From the NCBI GenBank assembly GCA_035718085.1, contig DASTHS010000190.1, positions 1-5,336 on the forward strand: DNA of 5,336 nucleotides, in the 5' to 3' direction. Position numbers and translations under genes: made by a program. The number at the start of each line of letters is the position of its first letter. Position 1 is the first letter of the stretch. The notes under the pieces are model-generated. The model saw only the letters and a list, made by a program, of their open reading frames with translations, did no database searches and was not told the origin of the DNA. Positions 1 to 5,336 of this stretch are shown piece after piece. The DNA is from DASTHS01 sp035718085. GTDB lineage: Bacteria > Actinomycetota > Acidimicrobiia > Acidimicrobiales > Palsa-688.

Positions 1-232
1 CTGGGACCTCTACGACTGTGACACCGACCACCTCACCGCGGTGGTGCCGGCCACCCAGCTCCGCCCCGGTGATCCAGGCGATCCCAGCGCCGACCTCACG
101 GCACGCACGACGTCGCTGGTCGTGGGGGTGGGGGCCACCCCTGCCCGCACCGCCGCCCTGCTGCGGGCCCTGGCCGAGCGGCTGGCCGCCGCCGGCCTCG
201 CCGGGGCGCCCCTCACGTCGCTGGCACGGTGA
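1..232 (+). CDS. C-terminal end of an unrecognised protein (5' partial)
   Basis: An open frame enters from the left edge (first full codon at base 2, reading WDLYDCDTDHLTAVVP) and stops at TGA 230-232. About 76 residues are visible. Nearly every third codon position is G or C, as in the neighbouring genes, which supports real coding. The visible part has an acidic, aromatic start, then a possible beta strand (SLVVGVGA), then an alanine/leucine-rich helix ending in TSLAR. There is no signal peptide, membrane segment or catalytic motif that I can name. The stop overlaps the GTG start of the deacetylase by four bases (GTGA), so the two genes are probably co-transcribed and translationally coupled. 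The true start lies outside the window; the internal GTG at 41 is not a likely start because the frame is open upstream with the same codon bias. I do not recognise the family. Confidence 0.7.
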   Translation, partial: WDLYDCDTDHLTAVVPATQLRPGDPGDPSADLTARTTSLVVGVGATPARTAALLRALAERLAAAGLAGAPLTSLAR

Positions 233-981
233 GGCGCCCGTCACCGGTGCTGCTCGCCGGGGCGGCCGGCGCTGCGGTCGTCGCCCACCTCGCTCCCGGC
301 GCCGTCGCCTGGCGCACTGCCCGCTGCCGGCTCCTGCCGGTGCTGTCGGGCGTCGGCGACGCCGGTCACGTGGCCCTGACCTTCGACGACGGTCCCGATC
401 CGGCGGTCACCCCGCTCGTGCTGGACGCCCTCGACCGGTTGGGCTGGCGGGCGACGTTCTTCGTGCTCGGGAGCCAGGTCCGCCGCGCGCCGGGCCTGCT
501 CGACGAGCTCGTCGCCCGCGGCCACGAGCTCGGCGTGCACGGCGACGCGCACACCAGCCACCTGCGCCGGGCGGCCCCGTGGGTGGTCGACGACCTCCGA
601 CGGGCCCGCGACCTCATCGAGGGGCGCACCGGCCGGCCCCTCCGCTGGTTCCGACCTCCCTACGGGGCCCTGGCGGCGTCGTCGCTGGTCGCCGCCCGGG
701 TCGCCGGGGTGCAGCCGGTGCTCTGGACGACCTGGGGACGCGACTGGCGTCCCGACGCCACGGCGCAGACCACCGCCGACGACGTGCTGGCGACGTGGTG
801 GCCCGGGGCCACCGTGCTGCTGCACGACTCCGACGTGACCTCGGCGCCGGGGTCGTGGCGCAACGCCCTCGGCGCCCTGCCCCTCATCGCCGAACGCATC
901 GGCGAGGTGGCGGTCGGCCCGCTCGGCGAGCACGGCCTCCCCGTCGGCCGCTGGGTGCGCAGCGGGGCGGCTGCCGGCTAG
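229..981 (+). CDS. Polysaccharide deacetylase, NodB/CE4 family
   Basis: A 250-residue protein predicted to remove N- or O-acetyl groups from a cell-envelope polysaccharide or related glycan by metal-dependent hydrolysis. The CE4 motifs appear in order: TFDDGPD at 51-57 (D53 the expected catalytic base, D54 a metal ligand); HGDAH at 104-108, the H-x3-H metal pair; RPPYG at 142-146; W169-G-R-D171-W; and LLHDSD at 197-202 with H199. All key residues are present, so it should be active. Residues about 7-29 (LLAGAAGAAVVAHLAPG) form an alanine-rich hydrophobic segment after MRRPS, suggesting a signal peptide or membrane anchor and action outside the membrane. The GTG start sits in a GTGA overlap with the upstream gene and has no clear Shine-Dalgarno sequence, which suggests translational coupling. 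The C-terminal part (HDSDVTSAPGSWRNALGALP) resembles an actinobacterial subgroup as I recall it. The exact substrate cannot be told from sequence; the family also includes chitin, peptidoglycan and xylan deacetylases. Confidence 0.93.
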   Translation: MRRPSPVLLAGAAGAAVVAHLAPGAVAWRTARCRLLPVLSGVGDAGHVALTFDDGPDPAVTPLVLDALDRLGWRATFFVLGSQVRRAPGLLDELVARGHELGVHGDAHTSHLRRAAPWVVDDLRRARDLIEGRTGRPLRWFRPPYGALAASSLVAARVAGVQPVLWTTWGRDWRPDATAQTTADDVLATWWPGATVLLHDSDVTSAPGSWRNALGALPLIAERIGEVAVGPLGEHGLPVGRWVRSGAAAG

Positions 982-2633
982 GCGGGGTTGTCGCGCAGCT
1001 CGCGGCGGAGCACCTTGCCGGTGGCGTTGCGAGGCAGCTCGTCGACCACGGTGATGTCGCGAGGCACCTTGTAGCGCGCCAGCGCCGCACGGACGTGGCC
1101 GCGCAGCTCGTCGGGGTCGATCTCGGCGCCGTCGGCGGCGACCACGAACGCCGCCAGGCGCTGCCCGAACTCCTCGTCGGGCACGCCGACGACGGCGACG
1201 TCGGCCACCGAGGGGTGCTCGGCGAGCAGGTCTTCGACCTCCCGGGGGAAGACGTTCTCGCCGCCCGACACGATCATGTCGTCGTCGCGGCCGTCGACGA
1301 AGAGGCGCCCGGCTTCGTCGAAGTGGCCCATGTCGCCGGTCGACATGTAGCCGTCGACGACCGCCTTGCCGCCGCCGCCGGTGTAGCCCTCGAACAGCAG
1401 CCCGCTGCGCACGAAGATGCGGCCGGGGCGCCCCGGTGCGACGGGGGCGTCGTCGTCGTCGAGCAGGCGCACCGACGTGCCGAGCGGCACCCGTCCCGCC
1501 GTGCCCGGTGCCCCCCGCAGGTCGGCAGGGTCGGCGATCGACACCCAGCCGACCTCGGTCGACCCGTAGAGGTTGTAGACCACGTCGCCGAAGGCGTCCA
1601 TGGCCCGAACGGCGAGCTCACCGGGGAGGGCCGAGCCCGACAGCCCGATCACCCGCAGCGACGAGGTGTCGTACCGGCGGCGCACCTTCTCGGGGAGGTC
1701 CATGATGCGCTGGAGCATCACCGGCACGACGACGAGCACGCTGGCCCGTTGCTCGGCGACGAGGCGCAGGGTGTCCTCCGGGTCGAACCGGCGGGGCAGC
1801 ACCAGGCGCGACCCGAACGCCAGGCCGATGGCGGCGTTGGCGAGTCCCCAGGAGTGGAACATGGGGGCGGCGACCACGGTGACGTCGCCGGTGCGCAGCG
1901 GGATGCGGCTGAGCAGGGCGACGATGGGAGCCACCTGGCTGCTCGTCTCCCGCTGGGCGCCCTTCGGCGTGCCGGTGGTGCCGGAGGTGAGGATGATCTG
2001 GCGCGACTCCCGGCCGGCGTGCGCCGGCGGCTCGAGCGGCGGTCCACAGACCACGTCGTCGAGGCTGACGACGCCGTCGGCCCGACGGCCGCCCCCGTCG
2101 CGCCACGCCACGAACAGCGGGAGGTCGACGCCCTCGGCGACGGGCAGGAACTCCTCGTCGAGCACCATGGCCTTGGCGCCCTCGCGGGCCGACACCTCGC
2201 GCAGCTGGGGGGCGGCGAACCCGGTGTTGAGGTAGAGGATGTCGGCACCGATCTTGCCCAGGGCGACGATCGTGGCGAGGAAGTGCCGCGAGTTCCGGCA
2301 CATCACCGCCACCTGGTCGCCGGCGCGCACGCCGGCGGCGGCCAGGGCGGCGGCCACCTGCGCGGCCCGCCGCTCCATGTCGGTGGCCGTCGACGCCCCC
2401 CGGTCGTCGACGGCGACGACGTGGTCGCCGCGCAGCGCGGCGGCGAGGGCGAAGACCCCGCCGAGACCGACGCCGTTGCGGCGCAGCACCGCCCCGGCGG
2501 CGAGCAGGCGGTGCGGGGGGTAGGGGCCGAGGATGCCGGTGCGGCCAACCACCACCGCCGTCTCGCCGACCCGGCCGATCGCCTCGAGGGGGGCGGTGAT
2601 GGGGCGCAGCAGTGGGGCGAACGGTGTGCGCAT
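978..2633 (-). CDS. Long-chain fatty-acid--CoA ligase (FadD-like, ANL superfamily)
   Basis: A 551-residue AMP-binding enzyme expected to activate a carboxylic acid, probably a fatty acid, to an acyl-adenylate and then an acyl-CoA. Visible motifs: the P-loop ILTSGTTGTPKG at 214-225; YGSTE at 356-360 (adenine and acid binding); STGD at 431-434 (D434 for the ribose hydroxyls); GRDDDMIVSGGENVFPREVE at 448-467 (hinge and CoA-binding loop); and PRNATGK at 534-540, with K540 the adenylation lysine. It is complete and near the usual family length. The N-terminal 70 residues (RTGILGPYPPHRLL) and NTGFAAPQLREV resemble mycobacterial FadD2/FadD12-type ligases more than the E. coli enzyme; this is from memory of the family. 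Start choice is uncertain: in-frame ATGs lie at 2654, 2639 and 2633, none with a well-spaced Shine-Dalgarno, and 2654 would overlap the divergent lipoprotein start. The 3' end overlaps the deacetylase by four bases. Acyl chain length is not determinable. Confidence 0.93.
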   Translation of the reverse strand: MRTPFAPLLRPITAPLEAIGRVGETAVVVGRTGILGPYPPHRLLAAGAVLRRNGVGLGGVFALAAALRGDHVVAVDDRGASTATDMERRAAQVAAALAAAGVRAGDQVAVMCRNSRHFLATIVALGKIGADILYLNTGFAAPQLREVSAREGAKAMVLDEEFLPVAEGVDLPLFVAWRDGGGRRADGVVSLDDVVCGPPLEPPAHAGRESRQIILTSGTTGTPKGAQRETSSQVAPIVALLSRIPLRTGDVTVVAAPMFHSWGLANAAIGLAFGSRLVLPRRFDPEDTLRLVAEQRASVLVVVPVMLQRIMDLPEKVRRRYDTSSLRVIGLSGSALPGELAVRAMDAFGDVVYNLYGSTEVGWVSIADPADLRGAPGTAGRVPLGTSVRLLDDDDAPVAPGRPGRIFVRSGLLFEGYTGGGGKAVVDGYMSTGDMGHFDEAGRLFVDGRDDDMIVSGGENVFPREVEDLLAEHPSVADVAVVGVPDEEFGQRLAAFVVAADGAEIDPDELRGHVRAALARYKVPRDITVVDELPRNATGKVLRRELRDNPA

Positions 2634-2652
2634 CGGCATAGTGGTGCCCAGC
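2634..2652. promoter_or_regulatory. Very short divergent intergenic region
   Basis: This is the only non-coding stretch in the window, between the acyl-CoA ligase (-) and the lipoprotein (+), about 19 bases under the starts chosen here. It cannot hold two full promoters, so at least one must lie inside the opposite coding sequence. CATAGT at 2637-2642 resembles a sigma-70-type -10 box (4 of 6 matches, with the key A2 and T6). It would place a start site around 2649-2650, giving the lipoprotein gene an almost leaderless mRNA. I could not find a convincing -35 box or a promoter for the ligase. The assignment is weak. Confidence 0.2.
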
Positions 2653-3450
2653 ATGCTCCGGAGGCGAACATCCCGACCAGTGGGGGCAGCCGCCTGCGCC
2701 GTGGTCGCCCTGCTCCTCGGCGGGTGCGGCTCCGCGGCGCCGACCGGCCACAGCGCGGCGGTCGAGGTGGTCACCGACGACTGGGCGCTCGGCCGGGTGG
2801 CCGGCACCGTCGGGGGGGGCCACCTCGCCGTCGTGCAGGTGGCCCCCGGCGCCCCCCCACCCCACGACCCTGGGGCGCTGTGGCTGATCTCCTCGGCGTC
2901 GTCGGCGGCGTACCGCACGGCGGCGTCGGAGGCGGCGGCCAGCCTCGACTTCGGGGGCAACGAGCTGGTCCCCGCCGACCTGACCGACTTCGCCGCGCGC
3001 CTGGCCGCCACGCTCTCGCGCCTCGTGCCCACGGAGGCCGGCGCCTGGCGCGACGGGCGCCTGGCGGTGCAGACGCAGATGCAAGCCGTCGCCGACGACG
3101 CCGCTGGCAGCCTGCAGGCGTGCTCGCGCCGCTCGCTGGTCGCCGGCGGCCCGCAACTCGACGGGCTCGCGCACCTGGGCGATCTGACCACCGTGGTGGT
3201 CACCGCCGCCACCCCCCCGGGCCAGGCGCAAGCTGCGGTGCGCGCCGCAGGCAGCGCCGTCTTCGACGTGAGCGGCGCGCCCGACACCGCCCTGCGGTCG
3301 GCGGCGGCCGCCGTCGGGGCCAAGGTCGTCACGGTCCCCGCCCTCATCGCGTCGCCGCCCGGAGCCCGGGCGTCGACCACCTACGCCGGTGCGTTGGAGA
3401 GCGACCTGACCAGCCTCCTGGGCGGGCTCGGCTGCCCGCTCGAGCAGTGA
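2653..3450 (+). CDS. Lipoprotein resembling a degenerate ZnuA-type metal-binding protein
   Basis: A 265-residue predicted lipoprotein. MLRRRTSRPV is a basic n-region, followed by a hydrophobic core and the lipobox L22-G-G-C25, so C25 should be lipidated and the protein held outside the membrane. Its layout matches substrate-binding proteins of zinc/manganese ABC transporters (SBP family 9): VTDDWALGRVAGTVGGGHLAVVQVAPG and PPPHDP (40-73) fit the first strand and the PHD metal loop; SLVAGGPQLDGLAHLGDL (161-178) fits the usual TSHDAFGYLA segment; GAKVVTVPAL (222-231) fits AKVVVLDPLG; and TTYAGALESDLTSL (242-255) fits the final helix. Only H71 of the usual ligands is kept; the third histidine position reads G166 and the aspartate position P229. 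At 265 residues it is shorter than the roughly 300 usual. C156 and C261 could form a disulfide. No ABC permease or ATPase is in view. ATG 2653 is chosen because it begins a proper signal peptide; GTG 2641 or 2644 are alternatives. The gene is real; the family call is moderate. Confidence 0.72.
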   Translation: MLRRRTSRPVGAAACAVVALLLGGCGSAAPTGHSAAVEVVTDDWALGRVAGTVGGGHLAVVQVAPGAPPPHDPGALWLISSASSAAYRTAASEAAASLDFGGNELVPADLTDFAARLAATLSRLVPTEAGAWRDGRLAVQTQMQAVADDAAGSLQACSRRSLVAGGPQLDGLAHLGDLTTVVVTAATPPGQAQAAVRAAGSAVFDVSGAPDTALRSAAAAVGAKVVTVPALIASPPGARASTTYAGALESDLTSLLGGLGCPLEQ

Positions 3451-4262
3451 GCTCGCCGCTCGACGCCGTCGCCGACTGGCCGGTGACCGCCGCGGTCGCC
3501 GTCGTCGGCCCCGACGGCACCCGCCGTCGGGGCGACCCGTTCGTGCCTCGCCCGTGGGCGTCGGTGACCAAGCTGCTCGTGGCCCTCAGCGCCCTCGTGG
3601 CCGTCGAGGAGGGCAGCCTCGACCTCGACACGCCGGCGGGGCCGCCGGGGTCGACCGTGCGGCACCTGCTGGCCCATGCGTCGGGTCTTGGCCTTGACGG
3701 CGACGAGGCCCGCGCCGCCCCGGGCGCCCGCCGCATCTACTCCAACCGGGGCATCGAGTTGGCGGCCGGGGCCCTCGAGGCGGCGACCGGGTTCGCGTTC
3801 GCCGACTACCTGGCCGGTGCGGTGCTCGAGCCGCTGGGCATGGCCGGCACCCGGCTCGAGGGCTCCCCTGCGTGGGGCGGCCGCGGGCCGCTCACCGACC
3901 TGCTGGCCCTCGCCGCGGAGCTGCGCTCCCCCACCCTCGTCGACCCGGCGACGCTGGCAGCGGCCACCGCCCCCGCATTCGCCGGCATCGGGGGGGTGCT
4001 GCCCGGGTTCGGGCACCAGGCACACAACGACTGGGGGCTCGGCTTCGAGGTGCGCGACCACAAGTCGCCGCACTGGACCGGCGCCCGCTGCTCGCCGGCC
4101 ACCTTCGGGCACTTCGGTCAGTCCGGGGCGTTCCTCTGGGTCGACCCGGCCGTGGGGGTGGCGTGCTGCGGGGTGGCCGACACCGCCTTCGGGCCGTGGG
4201 CGGCCGCCGCCTGGCCGGCGCTCTCAGACTCGGTGCTGGCGGCCTACACCGACCGGCGGTAG
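3447..4262 (+). CDS. Serine hydrolase, beta-lactamase (class C/PBP-like) family
   Basis: A 271-residue protein of the beta-lactamase-related serine hydrolase fold (EstB, DD-peptidase and class C enzymes). The nucleophile motif S39-V-T-K42 starts a hydrophobic helix (WASVTKLLVALSAL), the second motif is Y98-S-N100, and the third is H222-F-G-Q-S-G227, replacing KTG as is common in esterase-like members. VRHLLAHASGL at 71-81 and FADYLAGAVLEPLGMAGT at 118-135 are typical of the family. All catalytic residues are present. It is shorter than typical 350-400 residue members and has no obvious signal peptide, so it may act in the cytoplasm as an esterase or amidase; resistance to beta-lactams should not be inferred. 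The GTG start overlaps the lipoprotein TGA (GTGA), with no clear ribosome site, implying a two-gene operon with translational coupling. Its end overlaps the convergent mutase gene by 19 bases. The natural substrate is unknown. Confidence 0.9.
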   Translation: MSSPLDAVADWPVTAAVAVVGPDGTRRRGDPFVPRPWASVTKLLVALSALVAVEEGSLDLDTPAGPPGSTVRHLLAHASGLGLDGDEARAAPGARRIYSNRGIELAAGALEAATGFAFADYLAGAVLEPLGMAGTRLEGSPAWGGRGPLTDLLALAAELRSPTLVDPATLAAATAPAFAGIGGVLPGFGHQAHNDWGLGFEVRDHKSPHWTGARCSPATFGHFGQSGAFLWVDPAVGVACCGVADTAFGPWAAAAWPALSDSVLAAYTDRR

Positions 4263-5336
4263 CGGCCCCCCACCCCGAAGAGCACGTCGGTGATCTCGCC
4301 GAGGGAGCAGCAGCGCACGGCGTCGACGAGCACCGCGAACACGTTGCCGCCCCCCAGGGCGGCGTCGGCCAGCCGCTCGAGCATGGCCGGGCGCTCACCG
4401 GCGTGGCGCGCCTGGAAGTCCCGGAGGCGGCGCAACTGGCTCTGCTTCTCGTCGTCGGTCGACCGGGCCAGCGCGACCCTGACCGGCTCACCGTCGGGCT
4501 CGGGGGCGAGGAAGGTGTTCACCCCCACGATCGGCAGGCTGCCGTCGTGCTTGCGGGTCTCGTAGAGCATCGACTCGTCCTGGATGCGTCCCCGCTGGTA
4601 CCCGGTCTCCATGGCGCCCAGCACCCCGCCGCGCTCGGAGAGGGCGTCGAGCTCGGCGAGCACGGCCGCTTCCACGAGGTCGGTCAGCTCCTCGACCGCG
4701 TAGCTGCCCTGCAGCGGGTTCTCGTTGGCGGCCAGACCCCACTCGCGGGCGATGACCAGCTGGATGGCCAGCGCCCGGCGCACCGACTCCTCGCTGGGGG
4801 TGGTGACCGCCTCGTCGTAGGCGTTGGTGTGCAAGCTGTTGGCGTTGTCGTAGTAGGCGCACAGCGCCTGGAGCGTCGTACGGATGTCGTTGAACGCCAT
4901 CTCCTGGGCGTGCAGCGACCGGCCGGAGGTCTGGATGTGGTACTTCAGCTTCTGGCTGCGGGCGTTGGCGCCGTAGCGGTCGCGCATCGCCACCGCCCAG
5001 ATGCGACGGGCGACGCGGCCCAGCACCGTGTACTCCGGGTCCATGCCGTTGGAGAAGAAGAACGACAGGTTGGGGGCGAAGTCGTCGATGGGCATGCCAC
5101 GGGCCAGGTACGACTCGACGTAGGTGAACCCGTTGGCCAGGGTGAACGCCAGCTGGGTGATGGGGTTCGCGCCCGCCTCGGCGATGTGGTAGCCGGAGAT
5201 CGACACGGAGTAGAAGTTGCGCACCCCACGGCCGATGAACCACTCCTGGATGTCGGCCATGACCCGCAGCGAGAACTCGGTGGAGAAGATGCAGGTGTTC
5301 TGGCCCTGGTCCTCCTTGAGGATGTCGGCCTGCACC
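4244..5336 (-). CDS. icmF: Isobutyryl-CoA mutase, fused IcmF type, C-terminal part (5' partial)
   Basis: The last 363 or so residues of a coenzyme B12-dependent acyl-CoA mutase that interconverts isobutyryl-CoA and butyryl-CoA; the start lies beyond the right edge. Counting from the first full codon (5335): ADILKEDQGQNTCIFSTEF at 3-21, NFYSVSISGYHIAEAGANP at 40-58 with H50, NLSFFFSNGMDPEY at 89-102, KLKYHIQTSGRSLHAQE at 129-145, NSLHTNAYDEAVTTPSEES at 166-184, and NENPLQGSY at 204-212. These follow the mutase barrel closely. Q12 stands where methylmalonyl-CoA mutase has the carboxylate-binding arginine (R207 in Propionibacterium), the known mark of isobutyryl-CoA mutases. The tail CCSLGEITDVLFGVGGRYRRSV matches the C-terminus of IcmF, in which B12-binding and MeaB-like GTPase domains precede the barrel; those domains are not visible here, so the fusion is inferred. 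Related acyl specificities, such as pivalyl- or isovaleryl-CoA, remain possible. Confidence 0.88.
   Translation of the reverse strand, partial: VQADILKEDQGQNTCIFSTEFSLRVMADIQEWFIGRGVRNFYSVSISGYHIAEAGANPITQLAFTLANGFTYVESYLARGMPIDDFAPNLSFFFSNGMDPEYTVLGRVARRIWAVAMRDRYGANARSQKLKYHIQTSGRSLHAQEMAFNDIRTTLQALCAYYDNANSLHTNAYDEAVTTPSEESVRRALAIQLVIAREWGLAANENPLQGSYAVEELTDLVEAAVLAELDALSERGGVLGAMETGYQRGRIQDESMLYETRKHDGSLPIVGVNTFLAPEPDGEPVRVALARSTDDEKQSQLRRLRDFQARHAGERPAMLERLADAALGGGNVFAVLVDAVRCCSLGEITDVLFGVGGRYRRSV

Noticed and set aside
2638..2643. CACTAT on the minus strand as a possible -10 box for the ligase
   Set aside because: It lies downstream of or between the candidate ligase start codons, so a transcript beginning there would miss the usable ATGs, and the match to the consensus is poor.
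1618..3231. A minus-strand open frame of 537 codons
   Set aside because: It is a shadow frame over the ligase and lipoprotein genes, with the Arg/Gly/Pro-rich composition typical of wrong frames in high-GC DNA and no recognisable domain.
2634..3380. N-terminal extension of the acyl-CoA ligase frame, giving an 800-residue protein
   Set aside because: The upstream 240 or so codons run antisense to the lipoprotein gene and read as Ala/Arg/Ser/Thr-rich sequence without motifs. Ligase similarity begins just after the ATGs at 2633-2654.
18..4262. A plus-strand open frame of 1414 codons spanning most of the window
   Set aside because: Only its last 271 codons (from 3447) encode a recognisable protein. 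The rest is antisense or out of frame to the deacetylase, ligase and lipoprotein, and reads as low-complexity Arg/Gly/Ala-rich sequence. Such long stop-free frames are expected at very high GC.
3447..4262. Antibiotic-resistance beta-lactamase
   Set aside because: It has the SxxK and YxN fold motifs, but HFG replaces KTG, there is no signal peptide and the protein is short. These features fit the broad serine hydrolase/esterase group better than a resistance enzyme.
4488..5243. A minus-strand open frame of 251 codons within the mutase region
   Set aside because: It lies in another frame of the same strand as the strongly conserved mutase and shows no family motif.

Overview
The window comes from a very GC-rich genome. 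Third codon positions are almost all G or C, GTG starts are used, and genes overlap by a few bases. The protein families (a high-GC-type polysaccharide deacetylase, a FadD-type acyl-CoA ligase with a long N-terminal extension, an IcmF-type acyl-CoA mutase) fit an actinobacterium, possibly an uncultured Acidimicrobiia-like lineage. The lineage is inferred from protein style and composition; the window has no rRNA or other marker gene.

Layout, left to right. (1) 1-232 (+): the C-terminal end of an unrecognised protein. Its TGA overlaps the GTG start of (2) 229-981 (+), a NodB-family (CE4) polysaccharide deacetylase with an N-terminal hydrophobic segment. (3) 978-2633 (-): a long-chain acyl-CoA ligase of the ANL superfamily, tail-to-tail with the deacetylase; one CTAG supplies the stop codon on both strands. 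(4) 2653-3450 (+): a lipoprotein that looks like a shortened, degenerate ZnuA-type metal-binding protein, divergent from the ligase with almost no intergenic DNA. (5) 3447-4262 (+): a compact serine hydrolase of the class C beta-lactamase fold, start overlapping the lipoprotein stop. (6) 4244 to the right edge (-): the C-terminal third of an isobutyryl-CoA mutase of the fused IcmF type, whose last codons overlap the serine hydrolase end.

The DNA is coding throughout. The only intergenic gap is about 19 bases (2634-2652), so no gene-free stretch above 300 bases exists. I saw no tRNA, rRNA, CRISPR array, insertion sequence, long repeat or hairpin terminator.

The window looks like ordinary chromosomal housekeeping and accessory metabolism. 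Two genes act on acyl-CoA thioesters (activation by the ligase, carbon-skeleton rearrangement by the mutase), and two or three belong at the cell envelope (deacetylase, lipoprotein, perhaps the serine hydrolase). I see no sign of a defence system, mobile element or new multi-gene machine. The least ordinary item is the lipoprotein, which keeps the ZnuA-like layout but appears to have lost most of its metal ligands and has no ABC transporter partners in view.
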